From contig NC_073692.1 of NCBI RefSeq assembly GCF_029784155.1, forward strand, positions 433,288,228 to 433,352,227: DNA of 64,000 nt, written 5' to 3'. The DNA comes from Uranotaenia lowii (Eukaryota > Arthropoda > Insecta > Diptera > Culicidae). The notes below the pieces were generated by a model that was given only the letters and a program-made list of their open reading frames with translations, was not told the DNA's origin and searched no databases. The first letter of the stretch is position 1, and each line of letters opens with the position of its first letter. This document shows, in pieces, positions 1 to 11,350 of the stretch. Position numbers and translations under genes: made by a program.

Positions 1-23
1 TCTAAATCTAAAGGGTGAGCAAA

Positions 24-480
24 ATTTTTCATCGATGGTTAAAATCTTCGAATTTGTTTAAGAGTCTGGTAGATTAAACTTAGTTGATTTGAGCATAAAA
101 TATGCTTTTTTTAAGTAAAGCCTTCCATTTCTTAAATAAAAATCTTATTCTACTAAATCAAAGCAATCGAAAGATTCCTTTTAATTCAACCACGGTAAAT
201 GAAAAGTTTATATACCGGTATTTGGATAGCAACTTACTATCTTCTTCAGTGGGCATTTTCGATTGATCAATCGATGGTAAGTTGCTTTTAAAATACCGGT
301 ATCTGAACTTTTCATTTACTGTGGTTGAATTAAAAGGAATCTTTCGATTGCTTTGATTCAGTTGAATCATTCAACCAAGTAGGCATACAACACAATAAAA
401 CTTATTGTTCACTTAAATCAAAATAGCCCGACAACTTTGCAAATTCAAAGATTTTAACCTTTGATGAAAATAAATCAATT
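24..480. mobile_element. Foldback module (family 2), copy A, interrupted
   Basis: The arm starting near 28 (TTTCATCGATGGTTAAAATC) is the inverted complement of the arm ending near 478 (GATTTTAACCTTTGATGAAA). The same pair of arms bounds 6228-6408. Here the loop is enlarged by the family 1 foldback element at 156-359. No reading frame of note. It may be a module of the larger repeat rather than an independent element. Confidence 0.5.
156..359. mobile_element. Foldback MITE (family 1), copy 1
   Basis: A 204-bp sequence folds back almost completely. The left arm begins AATCAAAGCAATCGAAAGAT and the right arm is its inverted complement, ending ATCTTTCGATTGCTTTGATT. The arms run about 80 bp each around a short loop near 242-275. 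An arm with the same order of motifs recurs at 7009-7095, and part of it at about 59765-59815. No coding capacity; a clear flanking target duplication was not found. Confidence 0.75.
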
Positions 481-604
481 TTATTTAAAAGTAAGAGATA
501 AAAATCATCAAATTTTCGGATCAAATTTGCTTGATGCAACATGAACCATTAATGAATAATTGTTGGTTTTAGTTTTAAATTTGTTTTTTTTTTAACATTA
601 ATAC

Positions 605-827
605 TTAACACATTGCGGACCAAATACGAGATATCTCGTTTTTTCGCTTGTCGCTAGTATGCTTCATTAAAAAGCATAATTCAAATGTTATGAAGCTAAT
701 CAAGAAACCACATTTTACAAAACTTAGCACAACACTCCCCGTTCCTCGAATAAAGTATATTAGTAGAATTTTGCCTATTGGTTTCTGAAATATAAAATGC
801 CAAATTTTGATGTCCTTAATGTGTTAA
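605..827. mobile_element. Short TTAA-flanked MITE
   Basis: A TTAA at 605-608 and another at 824-827 bracket 215 bp whose ends are imperfect inverted repeats: CACATTGCGGACCAAA on the left, and TTTGATGTCCTTAATGTG on the right, which reads CACATTAAGGACATCAAA when complemented. TTAA duplication is the hallmark of piggyBac-type insertion. Copy B of the surrounding repeat lacks this piece, which supports a discrete insertion. No transposase is encoded. Confidence 0.55.
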
Positions 828-2240
828 TAATGTTAAATAGTACACCGAGAAAATTTAGAATTTTGTACAGATTTTTTAGTTGAATATCAAGTATATGTTT
901 ATTTAACAGCAAATATTTATCATAAAGACGCAATGCCATAATTTTCGCATACATCAAAAACTCAAATTCTAATTAATAATTATAATTTTCTGCTAAATTG
1001 TATTAACAAACTTATTTTGATTAAAAACTTAAAATCTTGAAGTTGAATTAACAAGCAATCTTAAGTTCATGACCACTTGAATTCCTCAACAATTTTTGTT
1101 GACTGTAAAATTTATTTACAAGCTTGATCTTTTTCTGAATTTCGAATCTGCAGCCCGTCCGGACTATACGTGTTCACCACATGTAGACTTCGGACCAACT
1201 AGATTTCATTGTATAGGTTAAGGTAGTGCCACCTCTATCCCGGTACTACTTCTCCTAAATAATGAAATGTTGCAGGGTAAAGTATGGTGTACGTTAATAA
1301 GTTTCCTCGCAAAAATGCTCTTTCGCTCTTTTCAACATCTGTAAATTTTCTTCTCACTTCTCTATCCATCTTTATCAATTTCAGAACTACTTTTCACCGA
1401 TATGCCGAAAAATAAATTTACAGAATCTGCATTCGGAATCTGAATTATGAATCTGAATTCAAATATAGTGCTTCGAATCAGAATCCGAGTTTCTATATGA
1501 TTTCTGAAATGTACAAAAAATACGATTCCCGAATCTTATTCCAAATCAGAATTTTATGTACCAAGTTTTAGAGCCCTCATTCATGAATCTTTAATCCAAA
1601 TTCTGTTGTTCAGGTATAATCCAAATTTTCGTTTTAAATTATTTTTTTTTAATCTGTTTTGTGAATCTGAATTAAAATATTAATTTCAAATGATCTGAAT
1701 CTGAGTTTGAAATTTTGGAAAGCCATTTCGAAGCTTAAAATGTTTGAATTTTGTGTAAAAATTAAGTTTCAGAACTTCAAATTTGAATATAAAACAAAAT
1801 ATTTCTTTTTTCATATTCAGAAAACCATTATTAAAATATTAATAATGCAAATAATCTCCAACATTTAAACATGATTCAAATTTGATATGAACTATAAAAA
1901 AAAATTGAACAAGGATTTCATAGCAGCATTCATTTCTAATTTATCATGATTATTCAAACTGAAAATCAAGAATCCTGAACTGGATACGGAATCTGAAATA
2001 CGAAAATAGGAATACAATTTCGGTTATGGTAATTATGGGATCAGAACCTCCGAAATGGGTTAAATTGAATTGAAAATTTAATATTTAGATCAGAATTTCT
2101 ATGAACAAGTGAGAAACTTAAAAAAAAGAATTTTGAACTTGGGATGGGTTTCTGAGGTTTTGGTATTAGTTTATAGTCTAGATTGTTACTCTTGATTAAC
2201 CATACTCTATTATCGTAATTTGATTATGAATTTAAAGTTT

Positions 2241-4189
2241 TGAGTGTAGATTAAAATTCTTCGCTTGCTAAGATTTCTTCACGTTAAAGGAGGTTGTGAT
2301 TTCTTTTCTTAGATTTTAACGATTTCACAGAGAGTAATTTAAAAAAAAATCTCAAAGACTATTTTACAACGTTTCCAGGTTTGAGTTATATTACAAGTTA
2401 CGAGGATATCGATTTAAGGATGAAAAAAATTCTAGAATCTAGAAAATAGCTAACTTTTTAAGGAAAAATTTTAATTCGGAAGACCAAACTGATCGCTTTT
2501 TTGACTTAGCATAATCCGAGCAATTCAATTACACCCTTCATATAACAAGCTCTTTATTATTTTTGTCAAGTACCTACCTACCTATCTTTTTCTTACTCCG
2601 TTAGCTGGTTGGACCAGCTCAGTTCAAATTTTCCTCCCGATTTTCTCGGGCGGAAAATCCCCTCCTCATCGCAGAAAAGAACTTTACCTCCTGAGAAATC
2701 ACAACAAAACTGTTCTGGTAAATTAAAGCCACACTTATGCCGTCGACCTTTTTTCCGACAGCTTCTGACTCTACAACAAATTCCCTCGTTAAAAACCTCC
2801 TCTTTCTTGCTTCTTTTGGAAATGAATCACTTCGAATTAAGATGTTTGGTTTGTTTTCAGATAACATCGGGAAAAACCCCTTCGAAGAAAAGAAATCATA
2901 TGACGTGCAGTGCAGATTAGAGAAAAGGTAAAACGCTTGTTTGCGACTGTATTCAAATTAAGGCGCCAGTGATTATTTATTCAATTAACGATCCTTAACT
3001 GCTCCCGATAAACCCAAATTGAGCTGTAATTAAGGTCGTTAATGATAGATGAGCATGCTTTCATGACAAATCTCCCGTAGTGAAACAATCTGAAGAGTTT
3101 AATCTTTCGTTCTTTTCAGCACGAGAACCGATTCAAAATTTGGAAACTACCGAAAGTGACAGACAGCATCATCTGCTTGCAGAGCATCGATCAAAGACCA
3201 GGATTCACATCGAGAATTTATATTAAATGCCTTCTTTCCATAACCGATAGATCCAATGATTGAATAATCATGGAATTTGCTTTACAGATGCATTCATAAG
3301 ATTTTATGCTTTTTGACTCTTATTTCAGCGATGATTTTCAGCAGCGTTGCTCTTACTGCCCCGCAGAGAGTGCTCCTGCTACTTGCCCGCCGGATTGTTT
3401 CTGCAAGCGTCCACCAGATGACAGCCAATCTGATCGAGTTTAAACATACGTAACGGTGCAATTTGAGGACTGATTGTCTTTGCAATCAATTTGAAATCTT
3501 ATCGCTCCACTCAACACGAACGGTGCAGATAAAATTTTCTTTCAAGTTAAATTCATTGTTGGAGAACCCAATTTTCTACAGAGAAAAGTGATGTAAAAAA
3601 TATAAAGGAATATCTTAACATTTTGAAATTGTGACAAAAAAAACTAACATTTAAATAACTGTAGTTCAATACCAATTTCTAGCGTAAATAGCAACAAGCT
3701 TCATACAATCATCGTAAAAGCTTTTAAATCAAACAAATTTCAACTTACAGTGCTGCAGAATTCGATGTTTGCTTACGTGAAACTTAGGTGTACACATTAT
3801 TAGTAGTGAAAATGTTCTATCCATTGTCGGTGTAACATAATATTAAAAATTAAATTTACTCTCTAATAAATAAATACATAACATGAGGTAACAAATAAGT
3901 GTCTTTCTAAATTGAAGAAGAGTGTTATTGCTAATGTGTTTGTTTGAACTAAATTTTTTATTTGCTATCATTACAATTCTTATTTTTCGTTTGTTGATTT
4001 TTAATTTCATTTTTTATGCTATTCTGTGATTTATCTCAATCATTTTGTGACGCTTTGTGATTTGAGATGCTTTTTCTACGTATCAACCCAAAAAATTTTT
4101 ACTTCTACAAATTGGTAGGTATATTTTTGCAATTTATGTAAAAAAAGGTTTAAACATTGTCAATGTCATAACATAAATGGATTTTTTAT
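2241..4189. other. Unassigned AT-rich span
   Basis: No gene is supported here. A less AT-rich patch at about 2600-3540 contains several short overlapping frames of up to 103 codons on both strands. None shows a recognisable domain, splice structure or consistent codon use, so they are treated as chance frames. The rest is plain AT-rich sequence. Confidence 0.5.
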
Positions 4190-6034
4190 TTATTACTAGC
4201 TGACCCGGTGTGCTTTGCTACACCTTTCAAAAACAAATGGAATTTTTGGAAATTATAAAATTTATTATTATTTTAAAGGCATTATTTTGAATCAGTTTTT
4301 AACATAATTCAATATCAATCGCTATGGAATGAGAGCTGCAGCTGGAGTTTCGAATTGCAATACAAAGATTACTTAAACTTATTTTCTGAATCTTGATCTA
4401 TAAGTTCTGATTTTTTATCTGTTCCTTTAAGCTTCGCCCTGAAAAAGGAGGGTTTCAAATTTATCTTACGCAAACAATCTTACTTATAAAATATATTGCT
4501 TGATATGTTCTGGATTTATGCTAAAAACTGATAAGAGAGCCCCCCTGTCCTTCTCATCATCCCCTGCTGAATGGAGGTCGTGGTCTTTAATAATCATAGC
4601 CATTTTTTTTCGAGCTCAAAAATCCTCTTATATCAAATATAGTTCCATTAATTGATAAGCTTTTGAGCTTTACATTCTTTCTTTTTCCTTTTATCCTTTC
4701 TTCCCCTCTCTACACTGTAAAGCGTAAGGGTCTATAACAATTGTAGAAACATATCTCGTAACCAAGTAACTTTCCATGCCATATTTGTTTCCATTTGTTG
4801 GCTTCGTTAGCATGAATTGAGAACTCATTTTTATTTGCGAAATAAATTCTTGAGTTATGTATAACCTTGAAAGAAAGTACCATCTCCCCGTTCTCCCCAT
4901 TGAATGGAGTGAGGAGAACTTAATATTAATAAAAGTATTTTTCGTACTCAAATACTTTATGAAACCAAATTTGGTTTCATTTGCTCAATTAATTCTCGAG
5001 TTATGATAAAAAATTGTATGGAAGTCCCCTTTCCCCCTTTATATCTTTCCGCTGAAAAAAAGGTGGGGCTTCCATTTATAATACAAACATTTCTCGTATC
5101 CAAATACCCTCACATGTCAAATATGTTTCCATTTGCTTGATCAGCTCTCCAGTTATACTGAAAATTGTAAGGGAGACCTCTTCTCTCCGTTTTCATCTTC
5201 CTCTTTGAAGGAGTGAGGGATACCAAATTTCATAGAAGCATTTCTCGTACCCAAATATCGTTCCATGCCACATTTGGTTCCATTTGCTGTTGTAGTTCTC
5301 GAGTTATGCAGATAAAGTTGTATGAAACTCCCCTCCTTCTTTCATTTTTCCCCGCTGGAAGAAGGAAGGGGTCTAAAACAATCATACAATATCACACGTT
5401 CCCAAATTATCGCCCATGCCAAATTTGGTTCAATTTGCTCAATAAGTTTTTGAGTTATGTAAAAAATTATAAGAGAGGCCCCTCCCCCTTTATATCTCCT
5501 CACTGAAAAGAGGGAGGGGTCTCCAATAATCATAGAAATATTTTTCGTATCCAAATACCTTCCCATGCAAAATTTGGTTTCATTTGCTTTATTAGTTTTT
5601 GATTAATTAGAATATTATAAAAGAGGCCCCTCCCCCTTCTTCTTGGAAAGAGGGAGGGGCCTAAAATAATCATTGAAATATTTTTCCCATGCCAAATTTG
5701 GTTCCAATATCTTGATTGGTTTTCGAGATATATGAAAAATGGTAATGTAGACCCCCTTCCCCCTTTCTATCTCCCCACTGAGAGGAGGGAGGGGTACCAA
5801 ATATTCGTAGAAACATTCCTCGTACCCAAATACCGCCACATGCCAGATGTGATACCATTTGCTTGATTGGTTCGCGAGTTATGCAAAAAATTGTCTTTTG
5901 TTTGGGAGGCCCCTCCCTCCCTTCCTGTTAGGGGGAGGGGTCCCAAACCATAATAGAAACCTTCCCCTGCCTCCAATACCTCCACCTGCCAAGTTTCACG
6001 CAAATCGGTTCAGTAGTTTCCGAGTCTATAGGGA

Positions 6035-6079
<45 letters not shown>

Positions 6080-6107
6080 AATTCATTTTTATATATATAG
6101 ATTATAC
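4190..6107 (+). repeat. Interspersed repeat with about ten 150-bp internal units
   Basis: The left end carries CTAGCTGACCCGGTGTGC (near 4197) and the right end carries a tetranucleotide run followed by TTTTTATATATATAG. Similar termini are familiar from repeats in many insect genomes, but I cannot name the class. Between them a unit recurs about every 150 bp from roughly 4500 to 6005. Each unit has a segment like CAAATTTGGTTCCATTTGCT, then a TTCTCGAGTTATG-type segment, a C-rich CCCCTCCCCCTTT block and its G-rich partner GAGGGAGGGG. The C-rich and G-rich blocks of one unit can pair as a hairpin. Short frames here are by-products of the repeat. Confidence 0.65.
6035..6079 (+). repeat. (ACAG)n microsatellite
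   Basis: About eleven copies of the tetranucleotide ACAG form the 3' end of the preceding 150-bp repeat array, immediately before its AT-rich terminus. Confidence 0.95.
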
Positions 6108-6227
6108 TTCCTATATCATAACTTATATTTTTGCCAAACATTCATTGTATGAAGAAAAACTTAATTTATTTTTATTCTGGATTTCAATGGTATGCTACTT
6201 GAAGCGTTAAGAAACATAATAGGGAAC

Positions 6228-6408
6228 TTACTTTCATCGATGGTTAAAATCTTTGATTTTGCTGAAGAATCTGGTAGAAAAAGCTTTGAATAGAACATAG
6301 GGTAGGTTTCTTTAAAAAAAACTTATTCTATGCTCGGATCACATAAGCTGAGTCCACCAAACTCTTGAGAAAATCCAAAGATTTCAATCATCGATGAAAA
6401 TAAATAAA
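6228..6408. mobile_element. Foldback module (family 2), copy B
   Basis: The left arm TTTCATCGATGGTTAAAATC (from about 6233) and the right arm ending TTTCAATCATCGATGAAA are inverted complements extended over about 60 bp with mismatches. This is the uninterrupted counterpart of 24-480. Confidence 0.55.
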
Positions 6409-7095
6409 ATTTTCTAATGACTGTTGCAAACACGAATCAAATTTGCAACTGCAATATTTTTTACAATACACCAAGAAAATGTAAAATTTCTTGCATTTTT
6501 TTTTAAGTGAGTATTTTATGTTTCTTTATCAGCAAATATTTTTCATTAAAACCAATTCCACAAAACAAAACTTGCAAAATTAAATACAAATTCTACTTTT
6601 GTGTTCTTGAAATTTGTGATTTTCAGATGAGTTGTGTATACAAACTGAGTTTAATTGAAAATTTTGAATTGTGAAATTGAAACCACAATCAAAATGCCTG
6701 CGATCTCTTGCGTTTTGAATTCCTCAACAAAATATTCATCTTGATATTTTTATCTTGACTGTAAAACTGGATTTGTGCATAAGTTCAATTATTTATTTTT
6801 TATTCGATCTGTGAATTTTTATTAAAACATCAATTTCGAATGATAAATCTGAATTTAAGTTTTCAATTCTGAATCGCCACTCTAAGGTTTTTTTTTGTAT
6901 GAATTTTGCATAAAAAGTAAGCTTACTTCGGATCTAAATACGAACAAATTGTTGAATTCGGAAACTAATAATCAAAGGTTTGAAGAACCTCTTAGCTGAA
7001 TGAAACTATGATTTCAAAGTAGTCGAAGATTCCTTTGAATTCAGCTACAGTACTTGAAAGACCCAAATACTAGTATTTCACTAGCTACTTGCTAG

Positions 7096-7330
7096 TGTAG
7101 TATCCTTTTAGATAAGCTTGCAAAACCGTTTTTTCACTTTGAAATTTCGCGCGTCTGTCATCTCCAAATTTACTTAACTGAATGAGGATGCTTGTCATTG
7201 AAATCGGCTTTCAGAGAATTCTCTCTCTCTCATTTTCTTAAGTTCTCTTTTTTGGTATTCGTACGCCCACTTCAATGATGAAGTGATGCCATTTTTTGTC
7301 AAATTCAATATTAATCCTTTATTTCCTACA
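7096..7330 (-). repeat. Long terminal repeat (downstream LTR on the minus strand)
   Basis: 235 bp, TG...CA ends, matching 10099-10333 without a difference noticed by eye, which implies recent insertion. Contains a (TC)n stretch TCTCTCTCTCTC in its middle. No polyadenylation signal could be assigned with confidence. Confidence 0.93.
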
Positions 7331-7345
7331 TTACCCCCCTTCTCT
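7331..7345 (-). promoter_or_regulatory. Probable polypurine tract
   Basis: On the minus strand the run GAGAAGGGGGG ends three bases before the downstream LTR. This is where the plus-strand primer of an LTR element lies. It agrees with the orientation inferred from the primer-binding-like site. Confidence 0.6.
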
Positions 7346-9620
7346 ACAGTGGTTTGATTTCTTTTTCAAACAATGAAGAATATTTAACAAGATTTCTTTC
7401 AAAACCTTTTGAAGTTTTTTTTTTTTTTTTAATTGTTTGATTTATATTCCAAAATACAATTCGATAGTTTTTTTTTATCTTTAAATGATTCTGTTTTGAA
7501 AAACTCGAAACCTCTTTCTGGCATATATCCTTTTTTACCATATTTTTCTGTTTTGTCTATAGTGTTGCATAGTTTTTTCCTAATAGAAATAAATGAATTA
7601 TTAATCAAAAAATTAGTTTTGGTTTTGGTTGCCCTGCTGCTGGCCTCCTTGTGGACCGCCCTAGTTATTCTGCTTCCGCTGGGGCAACGGGTTGCCATTC
7701 ACTTCCGGTTTAGCGACTTCCATGTTTCAAACACCGGCTTTCAACACAAATTCGATCATCATTTTCCACCGAATCACACACGCTCACGGTAACCTCAACC
7801 TATTCACTTCAATTCAGATACAAAGTAGAAAACTAGAGGGACAAACTTGCGACAACGTCTACCACGTATCTCAAACGTGTCCAGGGCACTCTGTGCCATA
7901 GTATTTTTTTTTTTAGTCAGAGCACTCTGTACTCACTGATGTGTAACTCGCGGTTGCTCAGCGGGTGGGTGGTTTGTTTATATTTTGGATTAGTGGGTGG
8001 GGTGGATAGAACTCAGGGTCGTTATAGGATTTTTCAACACGGGCTATTCCCTCTTGAGTCGAACTCAAACAGTGATGTCCAAATGGGGGAATCGAGCTAA
8101 ATGTTAAATCACGGGTGGTACCTCGCATGCTACCAACCGTTGTCAGATGTATGTGGAATCTAATCTAATTGAAGACCAAAATGCGAGAACTCTTCAGAGG
8201 GTTGTTTTTAGAGAACGACGGAATACGGTAGAAAGATCGAAATATGGGTGTAAATCATTCTTGGTAAAAAACTAATACAGGGGGGCTTGGTTTTAAAAAC
8301 TTTTAGTGGTACATTTATTGGCTGCACAGAGCCTAAACTTGACGTCACAATTCGGTCCATACTTGCGGTTTTATGATTAGGTTTAAGGTTTATACATTCT
8401 GGTTCAGGAAACTGGATCCTCCGACTGGCAGCTACTCCAGAAGATCCACACCCAATTCGGCGTCCCGAATGGTGTTGGAATCAACTTGATGATGATTATG
8501 TGGGATGGCGGACCTTTTAGAGGTTATGTCCACCAGCGGCAATCAGTTTTCTGTCCACGGAACGCGGGTTCGGTTTCGTCTTAAACCGCGACCCGTCGAG
8601 GATGCTCCTGAGATTGAGGTTATAAACGAAAAGAAAAAGGTCCTCTGGACCTGACCAGATACATTAGTCAACTTGTTACGTCACATCTTTCACCGCATGG
8701 TTTATACAATGTTTCACGAAAATACAATAATACATTTTTACATATTTTTACCTTTTTCTTCAGGATATAATGTTAATTTGTTTGTTTTTCCTCGTTGTAC
8801 TGTTTAACGTATTTTTAATCTGTTTAGCATAGGAATAACGTTTTAATACTTTTTTGACACCTCGTGTCACCAAACTAACACTTGATTGTGTACATTGCAC
8901 AAATGTTACCTTTTTATGTATATTCGGTTTTAATTCGTTTCTCGTTTTGTGATTGTAATCTTCGAGTCGAATTTGTAGCTGTTTAATATAAAAATAGAAC
9001 GTAATTTAACTATGTTTTTAACTGACCGCATGTTGTGTTTAGCTTGTAAACTAACCGTACTTTTCCTTAGTAACTTTCACTCGTAGTAACGACTTTTAGC
9101 TTGTGATCGTTTTTAGTGTTTTAATTTATTTGCCCGTTTTTAATTAGCCTGTAATTTAGTTAAGAACTTTAAGAAATTTTTACACCTATAAAACGTGATA
9201 TAAAATAACTTTTACTTTAACGTTTAACACGGCGCGCACAACTTTACTCTGAGGAGCTCGAGGACAGAAAGACCTTGCATTTCGTTGGTCGATATTGCGC
9301 AAGCTATGAAAATCCGACCGACACACAAAAATTTACAACTACAGAGTAAGCTAAGATACGTGTGTCGTTGTTTGGGTGATAGCACTTCCCCGTGTTAACA
9401 GTAGAGTTTCCTCCGCCCATGGAAATTCTCTTGTGAGAGAGGTGGCTGCGTGCTGTTGTAGGGAAAGCGGTAAAACGGGAAGAATCCCTGAGAGCCCTTG
9501 AGTGTCGATGACTTTGACGTTTCTAAGTCAGGGTTGAAGTCGAAATGAATGAATGTGTCGAGGACACATTTTTGGGGTGTAACGAACGGTTACAGATGTC
9601 ATCATACCTTTTCATTATCA

Positions 9621-9863
9621 AAGCACTCCGTGCCATATTTCTCAGAACAGAGTACTCTGTACTCTTAAGGTACTCTGTACCTGCATATCTTTAGGGCACT
9701 CTGTGCCATAATTTTCCTTTTTTTTGTATTCATGGGTACCCTGTACCCGAACATTTCTGAGGCACCCTGTACCTCAATTCATCTCCAAGTACTCTGTACT
9801 TCATTTGATGCTTCTTAAAAGGGCACTCCGTGCCAGAATTTATCACAAAAGCACTCTGTGCTT
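9621..9863. repeat. Cluster of short hairpins sharing an AC-TCT-GT core
   Basis: Successive near-palindromes occur: AGTACTCTGTACT (9651-9663), GGTACTCTGTACC (9669-9681), GGCACTCTGTGCC (9695-9707), GGGTACCCTGTACCC (9734-9748), an imperfect GAGGCACCCTGTACCTC (9759-9775), AAGTACTCTGTACTT (9787-9801), GGCACTCCGTGCC (9822-9834) and AAGCACTCTGTGCTT (9849-9863). A partial one starts at 9622, and GGCACTCTGTGCC also occurs at 7885-7897. Stem bases change in pairs (G-C to A-T or T-A) while the three-base loop stays TCT, CCT or TCC. They lie in the internal part of the LTR element near its 5' end on the minus strand. Confidence 0.85.
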
Positions 9864-10081
9864 AACACTGGTAAACATTATCTGGAACATCGATGGAACA
9901 TCGATAAGTATAATTTTCCGTCATTTTTAATAATTGTTTCTTTTGACTGTTGTACCTCCATTCATTTGTCACCGAAAATAGCTGCGCATATCCTCGATAT
10001 CCATTTATTAAATAGCTTGCACTGCGACTTACGAACAAAATTCACTTCATGCCGAATCAACAAAACAAGGCTAGAAACTCA

Positions 10082-10097
10082 CCTACCAACTGCGCCA
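10082..10097 (-). promoter_or_regulatory. Probable tRNA primer-binding site
   Basis: On the minus strand TGGCGCAGTTGGTAGG begins one base inside the LTR. A TGG start complements the CCA tail of a tRNA, as expected for retroelement priming. The matching tRNA was not identified. Confidence 0.6.
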
Positions 10098-10098
10098 T

Positions 10099-10333
10099 TG
10101 TAGTATCCTTTTAGATAAGCTTGCAAAACCGTTTTTTCACTTTGAAATTTCGCGCGTCTGTCATCTCCAAATTTACTTAACTGAATGAGGATGCTTGTCA
10201 TTGAAATCGGCTTTCAGAGAATTCTCTCTCTCTCATTTTCTTAAGTTCTCTTTTTTGGTATTCGTACGCCCACTTCAATGATGAAGTGATGCCATTTTTT
10301 GTCAAATTCAATATTAATCCTTTATTTCCTACA
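10099..10333 (-). repeat. Long terminal repeat (upstream LTR on the minus strand)
   Basis: 235 bp, same as 7096-7330. It is followed by the target duplication GCTAG at 10334-10338. By the position of the primer-binding-like site this is the 5' LTR and so should contain the promoter of the element. Confidence 0.93.
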
Positions 10334-10598
10334 GCTAGCATAGTCGATAACCCACTGAGGATGCTTGCAAGTAGCTAGTGAAATACTAGTCTTTGGGTCT
10401 TTCAAATACTGTAGCTGAATTCAAAGGAATCTTCGACTACTTTGAAATCAAGTTCGGAAAATTGTTTTCTAAATATTGAAAATGCAAATGAGTTTCAAAA
10501 AATAATGAATCAAATTTTGCATGAAGTGGAAAACAATATTTTACCAGGATTTCAAAACAGCTTTTTATTTTTTTATTTTTAATGATGATTCGAACTGA

Positions 10599-11350
10599 GC
10601 AAACTCGACGACCTCACCGAAAGTTCCAAGGCAGCAGGTCTCAAAGTCAATGTCGGAAAGACCAAGTCGATGGAGATCAACACAGGAAATCCCTCCAGTT
10701 TCATGGTAGCTGGGCAACAAGTTGAGAAAGTGGAGTGCTTCCAGTATCTTGGTAGCCAGATTACGCCTGATGGTGGTACCAGAAAAGACATCGAAACACG
10801 GATCAGAAAGGCCAGATTTGCGTTTACGAGTATCCGAAACATCTGGCAGTCACGCCAGATCTCTCTACGAACGAAAATCCGAATCTTCAACTCAAACGTC
10901 AAATCCGTATTGCTGTACGGGTGCGAAACTTGGTGCACATATGCGGTAACGACGCGAAAACTGCAAGTATTTGTAAACCGCTGCCTGCCTGCCGCTTGGT
11001 GGCCTGGCAACTGGATCTCGAATGATGAACTACATCGCCGGTGTCATCAAAAGGCGCTAGAAATCGAGATTCGGGAACGTAAGTGGAGATGGATTGGGCA
11101 CACGCTGCGAAGAGATGAAAACGAGATTTGCAGAGAGGCGCTAGATTGGAATCCAGAAGGTCATCGAAGAAGAGGCAGACCCAGAAACTCGTGGCGGCGA
11201 AGCCTAGCCGCTGAAATCCGAACTGTCGACGAGAATCTTGATTGGGACCAAGTGAAGACGCTGGCTCCGGATCGTCTACAGTGGAGGTCTTTTACCACTG
11301 CCCTATGCACCGGAGGATCGGCGCGGGATCATTAATAAATAAATAATAAT
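10599..11350 (+). pseudogene. 5'-truncated RTE-like retrotransposon, reverse transcriptase C-terminal part
   Basis: An open frame enters near 10599 and ends at the stop at 11333-11335. Its start reads KLDDLTESSKAAGLKVNVGK, the usual run just after the polymerase active site. It is followed by the conserved FQYLGSQITPDGG block (about 10738), a SVLLYGCETW block (about 10905) and a C-terminal RKWRWIGHTLRRDENEICRE block. The catalytic palm and the endonuclease are absent because the copy is 5' truncated. The 3' tail is a TAA-rich run, typical of RTE-type elements. An 11-bp target duplication ATTCGAACTGA (10588-10598 and 11351-11361) fixes both ends. No internal stop, so the insertion is probably fairly recent; it makes no functional enzyme. 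Confidence 0.88.

Larger units (their letters stand above)
24..2240. repeat. Diverged 2-kb interspersed repeat, copy A
   Basis: This AT-rich stretch aligns by eye, in the same orientation, with the pieces of 6228-11637. Shared blocks include the inverted-repeat module at the left, a block around 835-900 matching 6462-6540, a block around 1650-1720 matching 6790-6870, and a block around 1950-2240 matching 11352-11637. No coding capacity is seen. Copy A carries two insertions absent from copy B (156-359 and 605-827) and an extra segment around 1110-1650. The repeat may begin outside the window. Its class is unknown; an old non-autonomous transposon is the simplest reading. Confidence 0.6.
7096..10333 (-). 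mobile_element. Non-autonomous LTR retrotransposon, complete, probably young
   Basis: Two 235-bp direct repeats (7096-7330 and 10099-10333) read alike throughout by eye, begin TGTAG and end CTACA, and are flanked by the 5-bp target duplication GCTAG (7091-7095 and 10334-10338). Reading the minus strand, the right repeat is followed after one base by a primer-binding-like TGGCGCAGTTGGTAGG. The other repeat is preceded by the purine tract AGAGAAGGGGGG. The internal 2.77 kb shows no gag, protease, reverse transcriptase or integrase frame on either strand; the longest frame, 119 codons, has no recognisable domain. The element must therefore move with proteins supplied elsewhere. It carries a cluster of short covarying hairpins near its right side. 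Family (BEL/Pao or Ty3-like) cannot be decided. Confidence 0.9.
7009..10450. mobile_element. Foldback MITE (family 1), copy 2, interrupted by an LTR element
   Basis: The left arm 7009-7095 starts TGATTTCAAAGTAGTCGAAG. The right part 10334-10450 ends with its inverted complement, CTTCGACTACTTTGAAATCA. Joined across the LTR insertion, the element would be about 199 bp, close to the 204-bp copy at 156-359. The order of motifs in the arms (AAG-ATTCCTTT-AATTCA, then a CTAGTATTT or CCGGTATTT core) is shared with that copy. The LTR element entered at the 5-bp site GCTAG in the loop-proximal part of the left arm. Confidence 0.75.

Noticed and set aside
2609..2931. Overlapping 64- to 103-codon frames on both strands
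   Set aside because: No domain, no splice context, equal frames on both strands in a less AT-rich patch.
4190..6107. Protein gene from the several 60- to 97-codon frames
   Set aside because: The frames follow the 150-bp repeat units and change phase between units.
7433..7792. 119-codon frame inside the LTR element
   Set aside because: It lies on the strand opposite to the inferred direction of the element, is AT-driven at its start and matches no gag or envelope-type protein I know.
10579..11010. 143-codon minus-strand frame
   Set aside because: It is the antisense shadow of the RTE-like reverse transcriptase fragment.
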